From: Pseudomonas sp. Seg1
GTDB taxonomy: Bacteria > Pseudomonadota > Gammaproteobacteria > Pseudomonadales > Pseudomonadaceae
Direction of reading: 5' to 3'
Assembly: GCF_018326005.1 (NCBI RefSeq)
Contig: NZ_AP021903.1
Span: 6,197,501-6,261,500 of the forward strand
DNA length: 64,000 nt
Shown: in pieces, positions 36,518-45,536 of the stretch
Layout of the letters: each line of letters begins with the position of its first letter
Position numbering within the stretch: position 1 is the stretch's first letter
Notes under the pieces: generated by a model
What the model was told of the DNA's origin: nothing
Databases searched by the model: none
Seen by the model: the letters and a program-made list of their open reading frames with translations, nothing else
Translations under genes and position numbers: made by a program

Positions 36518-36621
36518 AATCTTCCTGTAGGCGCCCGGACAAAAGCCGGAACATAGCAGATCTGCCCGGCGCCTCCAAACCGACGAACGTCTGCCTGAAC
36601 AGCCTTTGAAAAGCGCGCATG

Positions 36622-36653
36622 AAAAAACCCCGGAGGGCTCAAGCCGTCCGGGG
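36622..36653 (-). terminator. Rho-independent terminator of the ssu operon
   Basis: Read on the minus strand, CCCCGGA ... TCCGGGG with an inner GGCTTGAGCC part is followed by TTTTTT. It lies about 20 bases after the ssuF stop. Confidence 0.9.
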
Positions 36654-36671
36654 CCCTGTGTACCGCATCGA

Positions 36672-36887
36672 TTACAACTTGGCGATCGACACCTCGGTGG
36701 ATTTCACGAAGGCGATCACTTCGCTGCCGACCACCAGTTCCAGCTCCTTGACCGAACGGGTGGTGATCACCGAAGTGACGATGCCCGAGGCGGTTTGCAC
36801 GTCGATTTCCGACAGCACGTCGCCGAGGACGATTTCCTTGATCGAGCCTTTGAACTGGTTGCGCACGTTGATGGCTTTGATAGTCAT
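36672..36887 (-). CDS. ssuF: TOBE-domain molybdopterin-binding-like protein SsuF
   Basis: A 71-aa single TOBE (Mop) domain: MTIKAINVRNQFKGSIKEIVLGDVLSEIDVQT ... VTSVITTRSVKELELVVGSEVIAFVKSTEVSIAKL. Such proteins bind molybdate or related oxyanions as oligomers. It is the last gene of ssuEADCBF, where P. putida has the same small gene (ssuF), needed there for sulfonate use for unclear reasons. The start ATG 36887 lies 33 bases after ssuB. Confidence 0.92.
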   Translation of the reverse strand: MTIKAINVRNQFKGSIKEIVLGDVLSEIDVQTASGIVTSVITTRSVKELELVVGSEVIAFVKSTEVSIAKL

Positions 36888-36920
36888 GGCATTGATTCCT
36901 GTCGTTGGATGTAACTTGAG

Positions 36921-37727
36921 TTATTGCGCCCAACGCAATTGCGTAGGCAGTGGTGAAACAGGTTCCGGCTCCGGCGGCTCGCCGGGCAGGGACAGAACAC
37001 GGTTGAGCACTTCGGTTTCCAGCGCCGCCAGCCGGTGCGATCCGCGCACACGCGGGCGTGGCAGCTCCACATGCAGGTCAAGGCCGACTTCGCCGTCCTC
37101 GATCAGAATCACCCGGTCGGCAATCGCCACCGCTTCACTGACGTCATGAGTCACCAGCAGTACGGTGAAACCGTGTTGCTGCCAGAGACGTTCGATCAGT
37201 TGCTGCATTTCAATGCGGGTCAGCGCGTCCAGTGCGCCGAGCGGTTCGTCGAGCAACAGCAGACGCGGTTGGTGGATCAGCGCCCGGGCCAGTGCGACGC
37301 GCTGCTTCTGTCCGCCAGATAACGCTGCCGGCCACTCATTGGCACGATCCGCCAGCCCCACCGCGTCCAGCGCTTCGAGCGCCTTGGGACGCCAGTTGCC
37401 CTTAAGGCCCAAGCCGACGTTGTCGATGATCTTTTTCCACGGCAGCAAACGTGCTTCCTGGAACATCAGGCGGGTGTCTTCCCGCGCATCGCTGAGCGGT
37501 GCAGCGCCGGCCAGCAAGTCGCCACCAGTCGGTTGATCGAGGCCGGCGAGCAAGCGCAGCAAGGTGCTTTTGCCGCAACCGCTGCGCCCGACCACAGCGA
37601 CGAATTGCCCCGCCGGGATGTGCAGGTCGATGTCACGCAGCACTTGCCGCGCACCGAAGGTTTTCTGCAGATTGCGCACCGCCAGCGGAATGCCGCGCAG
37701 CAGGCGTGGAGGTTGTTGAGCAGTCAT
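36921..37727 (-). CDS. ssuB: Aliphatic sulfonate ABC transporter ATP-binding protein SsuB
   Basis: The 268-aa ATPase has Walker [13 protein letters not shown] (about residues 48-59), [15 protein letters not shown], signature [15 protein letters not shown], Walker [16 protein letters not shown] and [12 protein letters not shown]. The start ATG 37727 overlaps the ssuC stop (ATGA). The C-terminal 40 residues ([21 protein letters not shown]) are a proline-rich tail. It powers SsuC with SsuA supplying sulfonate. Confidence 0.94.
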   Translation of the reverse strand: MTAQQPPRLLRGIPLAVRNLQKTFGARQVLRDIDLHIPAGQFVAVVGRSGCGKSTLLRLLAGLDQPTGGDLLAGAAPLSDAREDTRLMFQEARLLPWKKIIDNVGLGLKGNWRPKALEALDAVGLADRANEWPAALSGGQKQRVALARALIHQPRLLLLDEPLGALDALTRIEMQQLIERLWQQHGFTVLLVTHDVSEAVAIADRVILIEDGEVGLDLHVELPRPRVRGSHRLAALETEVLNRVLSLPGEPPEPEPVSPLPTQLRWAQ

Positions 37728-38506
37728 GCCGCACCTCCCTTGGCGACCTGATAGGCCGGGTGCCAACGCAACCACACACGTTCAAGACCACGGGCCGCGA
37801 GGTCGGCGAGTTTGCCGAGCACCGCGTAAAGCAGGATCGCCAGCACCACCACGTCAGTCTGTAAAAACTCGCGGGCATTCATCGCCAGATAACCGATGCC
37901 GGAGCTGGCCGAAATGGTTTCAGCGACGATCAGCGTCAGCCACATAAAGCCCAGGGCGAAGCGCACGCCGACCAGAATCGAAGGCAGCGCGCCCGGCAGA
38001 ATCACCTGCCAGAACAGGCTGAAACCGCTTAAGCCATAACTGCGCGCCATCTCCACCAGCGCCGGGTCGACGTTGCGAATGCCGTGATAGGTGTTGAGGT
38101 AGATCGGGAACAACGTGCCCAGCGCCACCAGAAAAATCTTCGCCGACTCGTCGATGCCGAACCAGAGGATCACCAGCGGAATCAGCGCCAGATGCGGCAC
38201 GTTGCGGATCATCTGCACCGAGCTGTCGAGCAGACGTTCGCCCCACTTCGACAGGCCAGTAATGAAGCCCAGTGCCAGACCGATGCTGCCGCCAATGGTA
38301 AAACCGAGCGCCGCACGCCAGCCGCTGATCGCCAGATGCGTCCATATCTCGCCGCTGCGCACCAGACTGACACCGGCCTCGATCACCGCCACCGGTGCCG
38401 GCAGGATCCGTGTCGACAACCAACCGGCCGACACCGACAACTGCCACACCGCCAGCAAGAGCACCGGCAACGCCCAGGGCGCGAGGCTGTGGATGATTCT
38501 CTTCAT
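37724..38506 (-). CDS. ssuC: Aliphatic sulfonate ABC transporter permease SsuC
   Basis: A 260-aa inner-membrane permease with about six helices and an EAA-type loop ([31 protein letters not shown]). It lies 8 bases after ssuD and overlaps ssuB, so the three are translationally linked. The Ssu system imports alkanesulfonates under sulfate starvation. Confidence 0.94.
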   Translation of the reverse strand: MKRIIHSLAPWALPVLLLAVWQLSVSAGWLSTRILPAPVAVIEAGVSLVRSGEIWTHLAISGWRAALGFTIGGSIGLALGFITGLSKWGERLLDSSVQMIRNVPHLALIPLVILWFGIDESAKIFLVALGTLFPIYLNTYHGIRNVDPALVEMARSYGLSGFSLFWQVILPGALPSILVGVRFALGFMWLTLIVAETISASSGIGYLAMNAREFLQTDVVVLAILLYAVLGKLADLAARGLERVWLRWHPAYQVAKGGAA

Positions 38507-38514
38507 GGCGCGCC

Positions 38515-39663
38515 TCAGCTCTGCGACGCGGCTTTGGGAAGAATGTCGTTGGCGACCATCTCGCCGAACGGGCTGACATAACCGGCGCTTTTCGGCAGTT
38601 CCGGGCGTTCGATATCGAGGTGCGGGAACAGCAACTCAGCGACGCGATACGACTCTTCAAGGTGTGGATAACCGGAGAAGATAAAGGTGTCGATGCCCAG
38701 GTCTGCGTATTCCTTCACGCGGGCAGCCACGGTCGGACCGTCCCCGACCAGCGCCGTACCGGCACCGCCGCGCACCAGGCCAACGCCGGCCCACAGGTTC
38801 GGGCTGACTTCGAGGTTGTCGCGGCTGCCACCGTGCAACGCGGCCATACGTTGCTGGCCGACCGAATCGAAACGCGCCAGAGAGGCTTGAGCGCGGGCGA
38901 TGGTGTCGTCATCCAGATGCGAGATCAACCGATCTGCGGCTTGCCAGGCTTCGGCGTTGGTTTCGCGAACGATTACGTGCAGACGAATGCCGAAGCGCAC
39001 GGTGCGACCGAGCTTGGCGGCTTTGGCCCGCACCTGTTCGATCTTTTCGGCGACCGCGGCTGGCGGCTCGCCCCAGGTCAGGACCATTTCAACTTGTTCG
39101 GCAGCCAAGTCCTGCGCCGCTTCGGAAGAGCCACCGAAGTACAGCGGTGGACGCGGTTGCTGGATCGGCGGATAGAGCAATTTCGCGCCCTTCACACTGA
39201 TGTGCTGACCGTCGTAATCAACGGTCTCGCCTTCCAGCACGCGGCGCCAGATACGAGTGAATTCCACCGAGGCCTGATAGCGCTCTTCGTGGTTGAGAAA
39301 CAGACCGTCGCCGGCCAATTCTTCCGGATCGCCACCCGTCACCAGGTTGAACAGCGCACGACCACCGGACAGACGATCCAGCGTGGCTGCCTGCCGCGCC
39401 GCCACCGTCGGGGAAATGATCCCGGGGCGCAGGGCAACCAGGAACTTCAGACGCTGGGTCACCGGGATCAGCGATGCCGCCACCAACCACGAGTCTTCGC
39501 AGGAGCGGCCAGTGGGGATCAGCACGCCGCCGAAACCCAGACGATCCGCCGCTTGCGCGACTTGTTGCAGATAACCGTGGTCGACGGCGCGGGCGCCTTC
39601 GGCGGTGCCAAGGTAATGGCCGTCGCCGTGGGTAGGCAGGAACCAGAAGATGTTTAGGCTCAT
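38515..39663 (-). CDS. ssuD: FMNH2-dependent alkanesulfonate monooxygenase SsuD
   Basis: SsuD releases sulfite from alkanesulfonates using reduced FMN and oxygen. The 382-aa TIM-barrel flavoenzyme begins [20 protein letters not shown] and contains [48 protein letters not shown] and [27 protein letters not shown], typical of the family. FMNH2 comes from SsuE in the same operon. Length equals the E. coli enzyme within a residue or two. Confidence 0.96.
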   Translation of the reverse strand: MSLNIFWFLPTHGDGHYLGTAEGARAVDHGYLQQVAQAADRLGFGGVLIPTGRSCEDSWLVAASLIPVTQRLKFLVALRPGIISPTVAARQAATLDRLSGGRALFNLVTGGDPEELAGDGLFLNHEERYQASVEFTRIWRRVLEGETVDYDGQHISVKGAKLLYPPIQQPRPPLYFGGSSEAAQDLAAEQVEMVLTWGEPPAAVAEKIEQVRAKAAKLGRTVRFGIRLHVIVRETNAEAWQAADRLISHLDDDTIARAQASLARFDSVGQQRMAALHGGSRDNLEVSPNLWAGVGLVRGGAGTALVGDGPTVAARVKEYADLGIDTFIFSGYPHLEESYRVAELLFPHLDIERPELPKSAGYVSPFGEMVANDILPKAASQS

Positions 39664-39688
39664 GGAGTGGTCTCCTTGGGGATTCGAG

Positions 39689-40669
39689 TTACTGGGCTTG
39701 GGTGGCCGAGCTTTGGGCCACAGCGGCTGGTGGTGTCCAGATCACATCCTTGATGCTCAACGGCTTGGGAATCAGCTTGAGCTGGAAGAACGTGTCAGCG
39801 ATTTTCTGTTGCGCGGCGACCACTTCCGGGGTCAGGAACAGCGCGCCGTAGCCTTGGCGTTTCACCGAGGTCAGGGTGATGTCCGCCGGCAGGCCGAGCA
39901 GTGGCGCGACTTGTTGGGTGACGTCTTCAGGATTGGCTTTGGACCACTCGCCAACCGCGCGCACTTCCTCGACGAGGGTCTTGATCACCTCGGGATTTTT
40001 CTGCGCATAAGGTTTGGTCGCCAGATAGAACTGGTGGTTGTCGACGATGCCTTTGCCGTCACGCAGGGTGTGCGCTTGCAGCTGTTTCTCGGCGGCAGCC
40101 TGGTACGGGTCCCAAATGACCCAGGCGTCGACACTGCCACGTTCAAACGCGGCGCGGGCATCGGCTGGCGGCAGGAAAACGGTCTGGATGTCGGTGTATT
40201 TGAGGCCGGCGTCTTCCAGTGCGCGCACCAGCAGGTAGTGAACGTTGGAGCCTTTGTTCAGGGCGACTTTCTTGCCCTTCAGATCCGCCACCGATTTGAT
40301 CGGCGAGTCTTTCGGCACAAGGATCGCTTCGCTGTTCGGCGCTGGCGGCTCGTAGGCGACGTAGAGCAGATCGGCACCTGCGGCTTGAGCGAACACCGGC
40401 GGCGTTTCGCCCGTCACGCCGAAGTCGATCGAGCCGACGTTCAGGCCTTCCAGCAACTGCGGGCCGCCGGGGAATTCAGTCCATTGCACGTCGACGCCTT
40501 GGGCGGCCAGACGTTTTTCCAGGGTGCCCTTGGCTTTGAGCAGCACCAGCGTGCCGTACTTCTGATAACCGATCCGCAATGTCTCGGCTTGAGCTTGAGT
40601 GATGGCGCCGAAGGTGACAGCCGCAGCAAACAGAGCGACCAGACCACGACGCAAAAATACAGTGCGCAT
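39689..40669 (-). CDS. ssuA: Aliphatic sulfonate-binding periplasmic protein SsuA
   Basis: The 326-aa binding protein has a signal peptide ([28 protein letters not shown], cleaved near residue 28) and the mature start [20 protein letters not shown], characteristic of Ssu[28 protein letters not shown] and [16 protein letters not shown] follow. I take ATG 40669, preceded by AAAGGAGAGCGCT; the longer frame starts before the ribosome site. It hands sulfonates to SsuC/SsuB. Confidence 0.95.
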   Translation of the reverse strand: MRTVFLRRGLVALFAAAVTFGAITQAQAETLRIGYQKYGTLVLLKAKGTLEKRLAAQGVDVQWTEFPGGPQLLEGLNVGSIDFGVTGETPPVFAQAAGADLLYVAYEPPAPNSEAILVPKDSPIKSVADLKGKKVALNKGSNVHYLLVRALEDAGLKYTDIQTVFLPPADARAAFERGSVDAWVIWDPYQAAAEKQLQAHTLRDGKGIVDNHQFYLATKPYAQKNPEVIKTLVEEVRAVGEWSKANPEDVTQQVAPLLGLPADITLTSVKRQGYGALFLTPEVVAAQQKIADTFFQLKLIPKPLSIKDVIWTPPAAVAQSSATQAQ

Positions 40670-40758
40670 AGCGCTCTCCTTTTTGCTGTTGGGTTTTGGC
40701 TGCACCTGCTTGCCCGTTGGCGGGCGAGTAAGGCCAGTACTTCAAGTTCGGGTGAGAC

Positions 40759-41352
40759 TTAAATGCTCCAGCGAGCACTCAACAAACGTTCGTTCAACAA
40801 GCCCGGCTCCAGCGGTTTCGGCCGGCGGGCCATGGCGCTGACAAACTGGTCCAGCGCTTCGTACAGTCGCTGCTCGAGTGCCGGAGCCAGTTGCGCCGCC
40901 GCGCTGCCTTCGCCGTAAGCGATCTGGCTGTCCTCGGCGAAAATCCCTTGAAGCATTTCCTGGGCTTTCAATGCAGACAACACGGGCTTGAGGGCGTAAT
41001 CGACCACCAGCATGTGGGCGATGCTGCCGCCGGTGGCCATCGGCAAAACAATCTTGTGGCTCAAGGCGCGTTCCGGCAGCAGATCCAGCACGGTTTTCAA
41101 CGCACCGGAGAACGAGGCCTTGTACACCGGGGTGGCAATCAACAGGCCATCGGCATTTTCAATCTGAGCCAGCAGGTCGAGCACCTTCGGGCTGTCGAAA
41201 CGGGCGTGGAGCAAGTCTTCGGCCGGAAAGTCGCGCACCTGATAACTCACCACTTCCACCCCTTGCTCCTGCAACCAGCGTTGCGAGCGCTCCAGTAGCA
41301 CCCCGGAACGGGAGCGTTGGCTAGGGCTGCCACCGAGTGAGACGACCAGCAT
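40759..41352 (-). CDS. ssuE: NAD(P)H-dependent FMN reductase SsuE
   Basis: SsuE supplies FMNH2 to SsuD. The 197-aa flavodoxin-like protein starts [16 protein letters not shown] and has the [22 protein letters not shown] flavin motif and [25 protein letters not shown] 41352 is the family start and follows CAAGGAATTGTCTCA. It is the first gene of ssuEADCBF and follows an AT-rich promoter region containing an inverted repeat. Confidence 0.95.
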   Translation of the reverse strand: MLVVSLGGSPSQRSRSGVLLERSQRWLQEQGVEVVSYQVRDFPAEDLLHARFDSPKVLDLLAQIENADGLLIATPVYKASFSGALKTVLDLLPERALSHKIVLPMATGGSIAHMLVVDYALKPVLSALKAQEMLQGIFAEDSQIAYGEGSAAAQLAPALEQRLYEALDQFVSAMARRPKPLEPGLLNERLLSARWSI

Positions 41353-41425
41353 TGAGACAATTCCTTGAGCGTTACAGGCGATTCGCGGGTTGCGATCTCG
41401 CTTCGATGGAAGTGACCTTACCAGC

Positions 41426-41460
41426 TGATTTATATATCCATAAATCATATTTATTCATTT
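41426..41460. promoter_or_regulatory. AT-rich inverted repeat upstream of ssuE
   Basis: TGATTTAT (41426-41433) and ATAAATCA (41440-41447) form a perfect 8-bp inverted repeat with a 6-base spacer, 74 bases before the ssuE start. TTTATTCATT follows at 41450-41459, identical to ten bases in the oprD-tauA gap. This is the kind of site a LysR-type regulator such as CysB would use; binding is inferred. Confidence 0.55.
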
Positions 41461-41502
41461 GGTTATGCGTTTTGGAGATATAACTTTCGGCAGACGGCGG
41501 GC

Positions 41503-41527
41503 AAAAAAAAGGCCGTAGAAACGGCCC
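41503..41527 (-). terminator. Rho-independent terminator downstream of lsfA
   Basis: On the minus strand GGCCGT, TTCT loop, ACGGCC, then TTTTTTTT. It lies about 160 bases past the lsfA stop, beyond a repeat element. Confidence 0.85.
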
Positions 41528-41555
41528 GAAATCCCCTGCTTTGTGGCTACACACT

Positions 41556-41676
41556 GATCGTTCTCACGCTCTGCGTGGAAATGAATCCAAGGACGCTCCG
41601 CGGCCACTGTGACGCGGAGCGTCACGGGCGGCATTCCCACGCGGACGGTTCGACGCTTCGACGAGGGAACGATCGC
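41556..41676. repeat. Palindromic 'cacgctctgcgtgg' intergenic repeat, decayed
   Basis: GATCGTTCTCACGCTCTGCG at the left and CGAGGGAACGATC at the right are the outer arms. GGACGCTCCGCGG and GACGCGGAGCGTC are inner arms, and GCATTCCCACGCGGACGG lies between. This is a known class of nested palindrome in Pseudomonas genomes; here arms carry several mismatches. It fills the lsfA-ssuE gap between stop and terminator. Confidence 0.75.
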
Positions 41677-41685
41677 CTCAAAAGG

Positions 41686-42324
41686 TTATTTATTCGGCTG
41701 CGGCGTCAGGCGCAGATACGGTTTCACCGCGCGATAGCCTTTGGGAAAGCGTTTCTTGATCTCGTCTTCATCCTTGAGCGACGGCACGATCACCACCTCG
41801 TCACCGTCCTGCCAGTTGGCCGGGGTGGCCACTTTGTAGTTGTCGGTGAGTTGCAGCGAATCGATCACCCGCAGAATTTCGTGGAAGTTGCGCCCGGTGC
41901 TCGCCGGGTAAGTGATGGTCAGGCGGATCTTCTTGTTCGGATCGATCACGAACAGCGAACGCACGGTCAGGGTGTCGTTGGCGTTCGGGTGGATCAGGTC
42001 ATAGAGGTCGGAAACCTTGCGATCGGCGTCCGCCAGGATCGGGAAGTTGACGAGGGTGTTCTGGGTTTCGTTGATGTCTTCGATCCACTTGTGGTGAGAG
42101 TCCACCGGGTCGACCGACAGCGCGATGGCTTTGACGCCGCGCTTGCTGAATTCATCCTTGAGCTTGGCGGTAAAACCCAGCTCGGTGGTGCACACCGGGG
42201 TGAAGTCCGCCGGATGGGAGAACAGCACGCCCCAGCTATCGCCCAGCCACTCGTGGAAACGAATCTTGCCGGCGCTGGAGTCTTGTTCGAAATCGGGGGC
42301 GATGTCGCCGAGTCTGAGGCTCAT
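41686..42324 (-). CDS. lsfA: 1-Cys peroxiredoxin LsfA (Prx6 type)
   Basis: LsfA reduces peroxides with a single peroxidatic cysteine, in HPADFTPVCTTELG (Cys45). No resolving cysteine is present in the 212 aa. The Prx6-type C-terminal domain follows (VATPANWQDGDEVVIVPSL). LsfA was first noticed in P. putida as a protein induced by sulfate starvation, which fits its place between ssu and tauA. Its upstream region has two direct AAAAAGAAT motifs. It probably protects against oxidants made by flavin-dependent desulfonation, by inference. Confidence 0.94.
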   Translation of the reverse strand: MSLRLGDIAPDFEQDSSAGKIRFHEWLGDSWGVLFSHPADFTPVCTTELGFTAKLKDEFSKRGVKAIALSVDPVDSHHKWIEDINETQNTLVNFPILADADRKVSDLYDLIHPNANDTLTVRSLFVIDPNKKIRLTITYPASTGRNFHEILRVIDSLQLTDNYKVATPANWQDGDEVVIVPSLKDEDEIKKRFPKGYRAVKPYLRLTPQPNK

Positions 42325-42383
42325 GGTGCTGCTCCTGATGAGTTGTTGGAGACCTCAACTGTAGCTTGGCTTTTGATCTTCTG

Positions 42384-42423
42384 AAAAAGAATAAATAAAT
42401 AGATATCTAGATCTAAAAAGAAT
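42384..42423. promoter_or_regulatory. Paired AAAAAGAAT motifs upstream of lsfA
   Basis: AAAAAGAAT occurs at 42384-42392 and again at 42415-42423, same orientation, 31 bases start to start (about three helical turns), 60 and 91 bases before the lsfA start. The stretch between is almost pure A/T and holds the palindrome AGATATCT. The same 9-mer recurs as an inverted pair in the oprD-tauA gap. Confidence 0.5.
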
Positions 42424-42556
42424 ATTAAAGATCTGTTCACTGGACGCTCGGCCGTATCCCGACGAACATCGTTCGCAAGGTTCGAGAAGGCCTTGAGTAG
42501 CTGCAAAGAGGGAAATTCGGGGAGGGCTTACGGGGGTGAGCCTGACTCGAAAACGC

Positions 42557-42596
42557 AAAAGCCCCGTCCGGCGCGATGCCGGACGGGGCTTTTTTA
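42557..42596. terminator. Strong bidirectional terminator after the OprD-family gene
   Basis: GCCCCGTCCGGC (42561-42572), loop GCGAT, GCCGGACGGGGC (42578-42589), with AAAA before and TTTTTT after. Confidence 0.93.
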
Positions 42597-42619
42597 CATC
42601 AACGAATCTAGACGCGCTA

Positions 42620-44020
42620 TTACAGCAGCGGGATCGAGTAGCTGACGATCAGGCGGTTTTCATCCTGGTCGCGTTGACCTGGGATGTCGTTGCGCCAGGT
42701 AGCGTTTTTCCACATCAGGCCCAGGTTCTTCAGCGGGCCTTCTGGTACTACGTAACCGACGGTCAGGTCGCGTTCCCATTCAGAACGGCCGGTGGCATTG
42801 ACGCTGACTTGGTTGAAACCGACGCGACCGGTAGTGTCGATGTTATCGCCACGCAGGTAAACCACACCGGCGGTCAGGCCAGGCAGGCCGACTTTGGCGA
42901 AGTCATACGAGTAGCGAGCCTGCCAGGTACGCTCGCCAGCACGACCGAACTTCTGGATTTGCATGTCAGTGATGGTGTAGTTCGAAGAACCGTCACCCTG
43001 GTTCAGCCACGGGAAGTCGCTGTTGCCGTTGCTGACCTGGTAACCGCCACCGAAGGTGTGACCTGCAACGGTGTACAGGAACAGACCGCTGTACAGGTTG
43101 TTGTCGACTTTACCTTTGGTGATGCCAGTACCGTAGTCACCCGAGGTGTAGTAGTTGGCATCGGTGCCGTTTTTACCGTCGTCACGGCTGTTGAAGTAAC
43201 GGAGGTCCGACTTCAACACGCCCGGGCCGATTGCCCAGTTGTGCACCAGGCCCAGGAAGTGTTGCTTGTAGAACTGATCCAGATTGCCGTAGTAGTACTG
43301 GGCAGTCAGGTCTTTGGTGATTTTGTAGTCACCACCGGCATAGATGAACTTGTTGCTGTCGCGACCAGTCGCAGTACGACCGTTGGCGCCAGCGATCGAC
43401 AGTTCTTCGTTGTTGCTGGAGTTACGACCTTTGACGTGCTCGATCTGGCCGCCAACAAGGGTCAGGTCCTTGATGTCGCCCGAAGTGATCTGACCACCCT
43501 GGAAGGTTTGCGGCAGCAGACGACCATCGTTTGTAACGATAACCGGGTTTTTCGGCTGCAGAGTACCCAGCTTCAGTTCGGTCTGGGAGATCTTGGCCTT
43601 GGCAGTCAGACCCAGGCTGGAGAAGTTATCAACCGCTTCGCCATTGGATTTGCTCGGGAAAACAGTGCCACCGTAGGAACCGTAGTTGGTGGCGGTCGCT
43701 GGGGAAGCGCCGTTAGTGCCACCACCGGAATCCAAACGCACGCCCAACAGGCCGATAGCGTCGATACCGAAGCCTACGGTGCCCTGGGTGTAACCGGAGA
43801 TGAAGCGCAGATCGAAGCCTTGGCCCCATTCTTCTTGCTTGCTCTGAACGCCGTTACGCTTGTTGGCGGGAGCGTTGACGTCGCCATCACGGTTATCAGT
43901 GTTGATGTAGAAGTTACGCAGCCCCAAAGTAGCTTTGCTGTCTTCGATGAAACCGGCGGCGCCTGCCTGCTGCGCCATAACCCCTACGGCCACAGCCAGG
44001 GCCAAGGTGGACTTGTTCAT
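42620..44020 (-). CDS. OprD-family outer-membrane porin (OprE/OprQ-like)
   Basis: The 466-aa protein has a signal peptide (MNKSTLALAVAVGVMAQQAGA, cleaved near residue 22) and the OprD-family mature start AGFIEDSKATLGLRNFYINTDNRDG. The rest is amphipathic beta strands ending LIVSYSIPLL, right for an 18-strand barrel. In P. putida an OprE porin occupies this place between lsfA and tauA, so I think it imports sulfonates or similar anions, but substrate is not shown by sequence. It shares a divergent promoter region with tauA. Confidence 0.9.
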   Translation of the reverse strand: MNKSTLALAVAVGVMAQQAGAAGFIEDSKATLGLRNFYINTDNRDGDVNAPANKRNGVQSKQEEWGQGFDLRFISGYTQGTVGFGIDAIGLLGVRLDSGGGTNGASPATATNYGSYGGTVFPSKSNGEAVDNFSSLGLTAKAKISQTELKLGTLQPKNPVIVTNDGRLLPQTFQGGQITSGDIKDLTLVGGQIEHVKGRNSSNNEELSIAGANGRTATGRDSNKFIYAGGDYKITKDLTAQYYYGNLDQFYKQHFLGLVHNWAIGPGVLKSDLRYFNSRDDGKNGTDANYYTSGDYGTGITKGKVDNNLYSGLFLYTVAGHTFGGGYQVSNGNSDFPWLNQGDGSSNYTITDMQIQKFGRAGERTWQARYSYDFAKVGLPGLTAGVVYLRGDNIDTTGRVGFNQVSVNATGRSEWERDLTVGYVVPEGPLKNLGLMWKNATWRNDIPGQRDQDENRLIVSYSIPLL

Positions 44021-44385
44021 GTAAAGCTCCTCTCGTTTCTAATTCTTGTGTTCCTGGCCCGGGATCTGACGCCCCTGGGTCCTAAGATTCGCGATTAGCG
44101 CCAGACCGTGACTGACAAGTCAATCGTAACCTTGTGTGTCTACGACCAAGGTCTAATCGCAGTGATTTGGTCCGTGCAGAGTAAAGATTTCCTGATAAAC
44201 CCAAAAAGAATTTATTCATTCTTTTTCATATCATTTCGGAATATGGCCACTGTCTTGCCACCTCCGCCGGGAAACAGCGTATCGGCGACTAAGCTCATTC
44301 CTAAATGGTATTTGTTAGCCTTTTTTTAGATCGATTAGCTTTGGCGCAACCCCAAATCGTCAAACCCTATCGAAAAGGCGACGCC
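44021..44385. promoter_or_regulatory. Divergent oprD-family / tauA regulatory region with a 9-bp inverted repeat
   Basis: In this 365-base AT-rich non-coding region, AAAAAGAAT (44203-44211) and ATTCTTTTT (44218-44226) form a perfect inverted repeat with a 6-base spacer, 160 bases before tauA and 183 before the porin gene. Both arms equal the motif repeated upstream of lsfA. A dyad between divergent sulfur genes suggests a shared operator; CysB is the obvious candidate but unproven. Confidence 0.55.
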
Positions 44386-45375
44386 ATGATGGCCAAACGC
44401 GCACTATCTAGTCAATTTGTTACAGTTTGTGTGTCAGCACTGATTTCTTTCTCCGCCCACGCCGCCAACCTTACCGTTGGCTACCAGACCGGTATCGACC
44501 CGAGCAAAGTCCCTCAGGCTGACGGCGTCTATGAGAAAACCATCGGCGAGAAAATCGACTGGCGTCGTTTCAATAGTGGCCCGGAAGTTGTGACAGCCAT
44601 TGCCTCCGGTGATGTACAGATCGGCAACCTCGGTTCCAGCCCGTTGGCGGCTGCCGCGTCACGAAACCTGCCGATTGTGGCCTTCATCGTCTCGGCGCAG
44701 ATCAATGCCGCCGAAGCCTTGGTGGTACGCAACGACAGCGGCATCAACTCCCCGCAGGATCTGGTCGGCAAAACCATCGCCACGCCGTTCGTTTCCACCT
44801 CCCACTACAGCCTGCTCGGCGCCCTCAAGCACTGGGGCCTGGACGCCTCGAAAGTCAAAGTGGTCAACCTGCAACCCGCAGAAATCGCCGCTGCCTGGAA
44901 ACGCGGCGACATTGACGGTGCGTTTGTCTGGTCGCCAGCACTGGGTGAAATCCGCAAGACCGGCAAGACCCTGACCGATGCCGCGCAAGTCGGCCAATGG
45001 GGCGCGCCAACCTTCGAAGTCTGGGTCGCACGCAAGGACTTCGCCGAGAAGCATCCTGACGTCGTGGCCAAATTTGCCAAGGTCACTCTAGACTCGTTCG
45101 CCGACTACGCCAGCCATAAAGACAGCTGGACGGCTGACTCGGCACCTGTACAGAAAATCGCCAAATTGACTGGCGCCAATGCCGCTGATGTTCCTGAACT
45201 GCTCGCCGGCTCAGCCTTCCCGGATGCCAAGGCACAGCAAACCACCGCGCTGTTGGACGGCGGCACGGCGAAGGCGATTGGCGAGACGGCGAAGTTTTTG
45301 AAGGAGCAGGGCAAGGTTGAAACGGTGCTGCCGGATTATTCGCCGTACGTGAGTGCGAAATTCATCACTGAATAA
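44386..45375 (+). CDS. tauA: Taurine ABC transporter substrate-binding protein TauA (orphan)
   Basis: The 329-aa periplasmic protein has a signal peptide (KRALSSQFVTVCVSALISFSAHA, cleaved near residue 26) and the TauA-type mature start NLTVGYQTGIDPSKVPQADG, with NSGPEVVTAIASGDVQIGNLGSSPLAAAASR and GDIDGAFVWSPALGEIRKTGKTL. ATG 44386 is preceded by AAAAGGCGACGCC; a second ATG follows at once. tauB, tauC and tauD are not present: the next gene is argA on the other strand after a REP element. It may work with SsuBC or with a Tau permease encoded elsewhere. Confidence 0.92.
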   Translation: MMAKRALSSQFVTVCVSALISFSAHAANLTVGYQTGIDPSKVPQADGVYEKTIGEKIDWRRFNSGPEVVTAIASGDVQIGNLGSSPLAAAASRNLPIVAFIVSAQINAAEALVVRNDSGINSPQDLVGKTIATPFVSTSHYSLLGALKHWGLDASKVKVVNLQPAEIAAAWKRGDIDGAFVWSPALGEIRKTGKTLTDAAQVGQWGAPTFEVWVARKDFAEKHPDVVAKFAKVTLDSFADYASHKDSWTADSAPVQKIAKLTGANAADVPELLAGSAFPDAKAQQTTALLDGGTAKAIGETAKFLKEQGKVETVLPDYSPYVSAKFITE

Positions 45376-45403
45376 CAGTGAAATCCATCACTGGCTCAAT
45401 GAA

Positions 45404-45519
45404 ACCTGTGGCGAGGGGATTTATCCCCGATGGACTGCGTAGCAGTCCCAAAAGCAGGGCCGCTGCGCGCCCCATCGGGGATAAATCCCCTCACCACAGA
45501 TAAATCCCCTCACCACAAA
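45404..45519. repeat. REP doublet, 'gaggggatttatccccga' family, with a tandem duplication of one end
   Basis: Left arm GCGAGGGGATTTATCCCCGA (about 45411-45430) and right arm ending ATAAATCCCCTCACCACA (45481-45498). That 18-mer is repeated directly at 45500-45517, separated by one G. The extra copy sits at the tauA/argA junction. Confidence 0.88.
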
Positions 45520-45536
45520 AGCCCCGCCAATTCAGA

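Noticed and set aside
41372..41640. Small minus-strand frames in the lsfA-ssuE gap
   Set aside because: They run through the terminator and palindromic repeat and have no ribosome site or family pattern.
42536..44098. 520-codon frame antisense to the OprD-family porin
   Set aside because: Shadow of a porin with signal peptide and family start; also covers its terminator.
44108..44329. 73-codon frame in the porin-tauA gap
   Set aside because: No ribosome site, composition follows the AT-rich regulatory region, and it would cross the inverted repeat.
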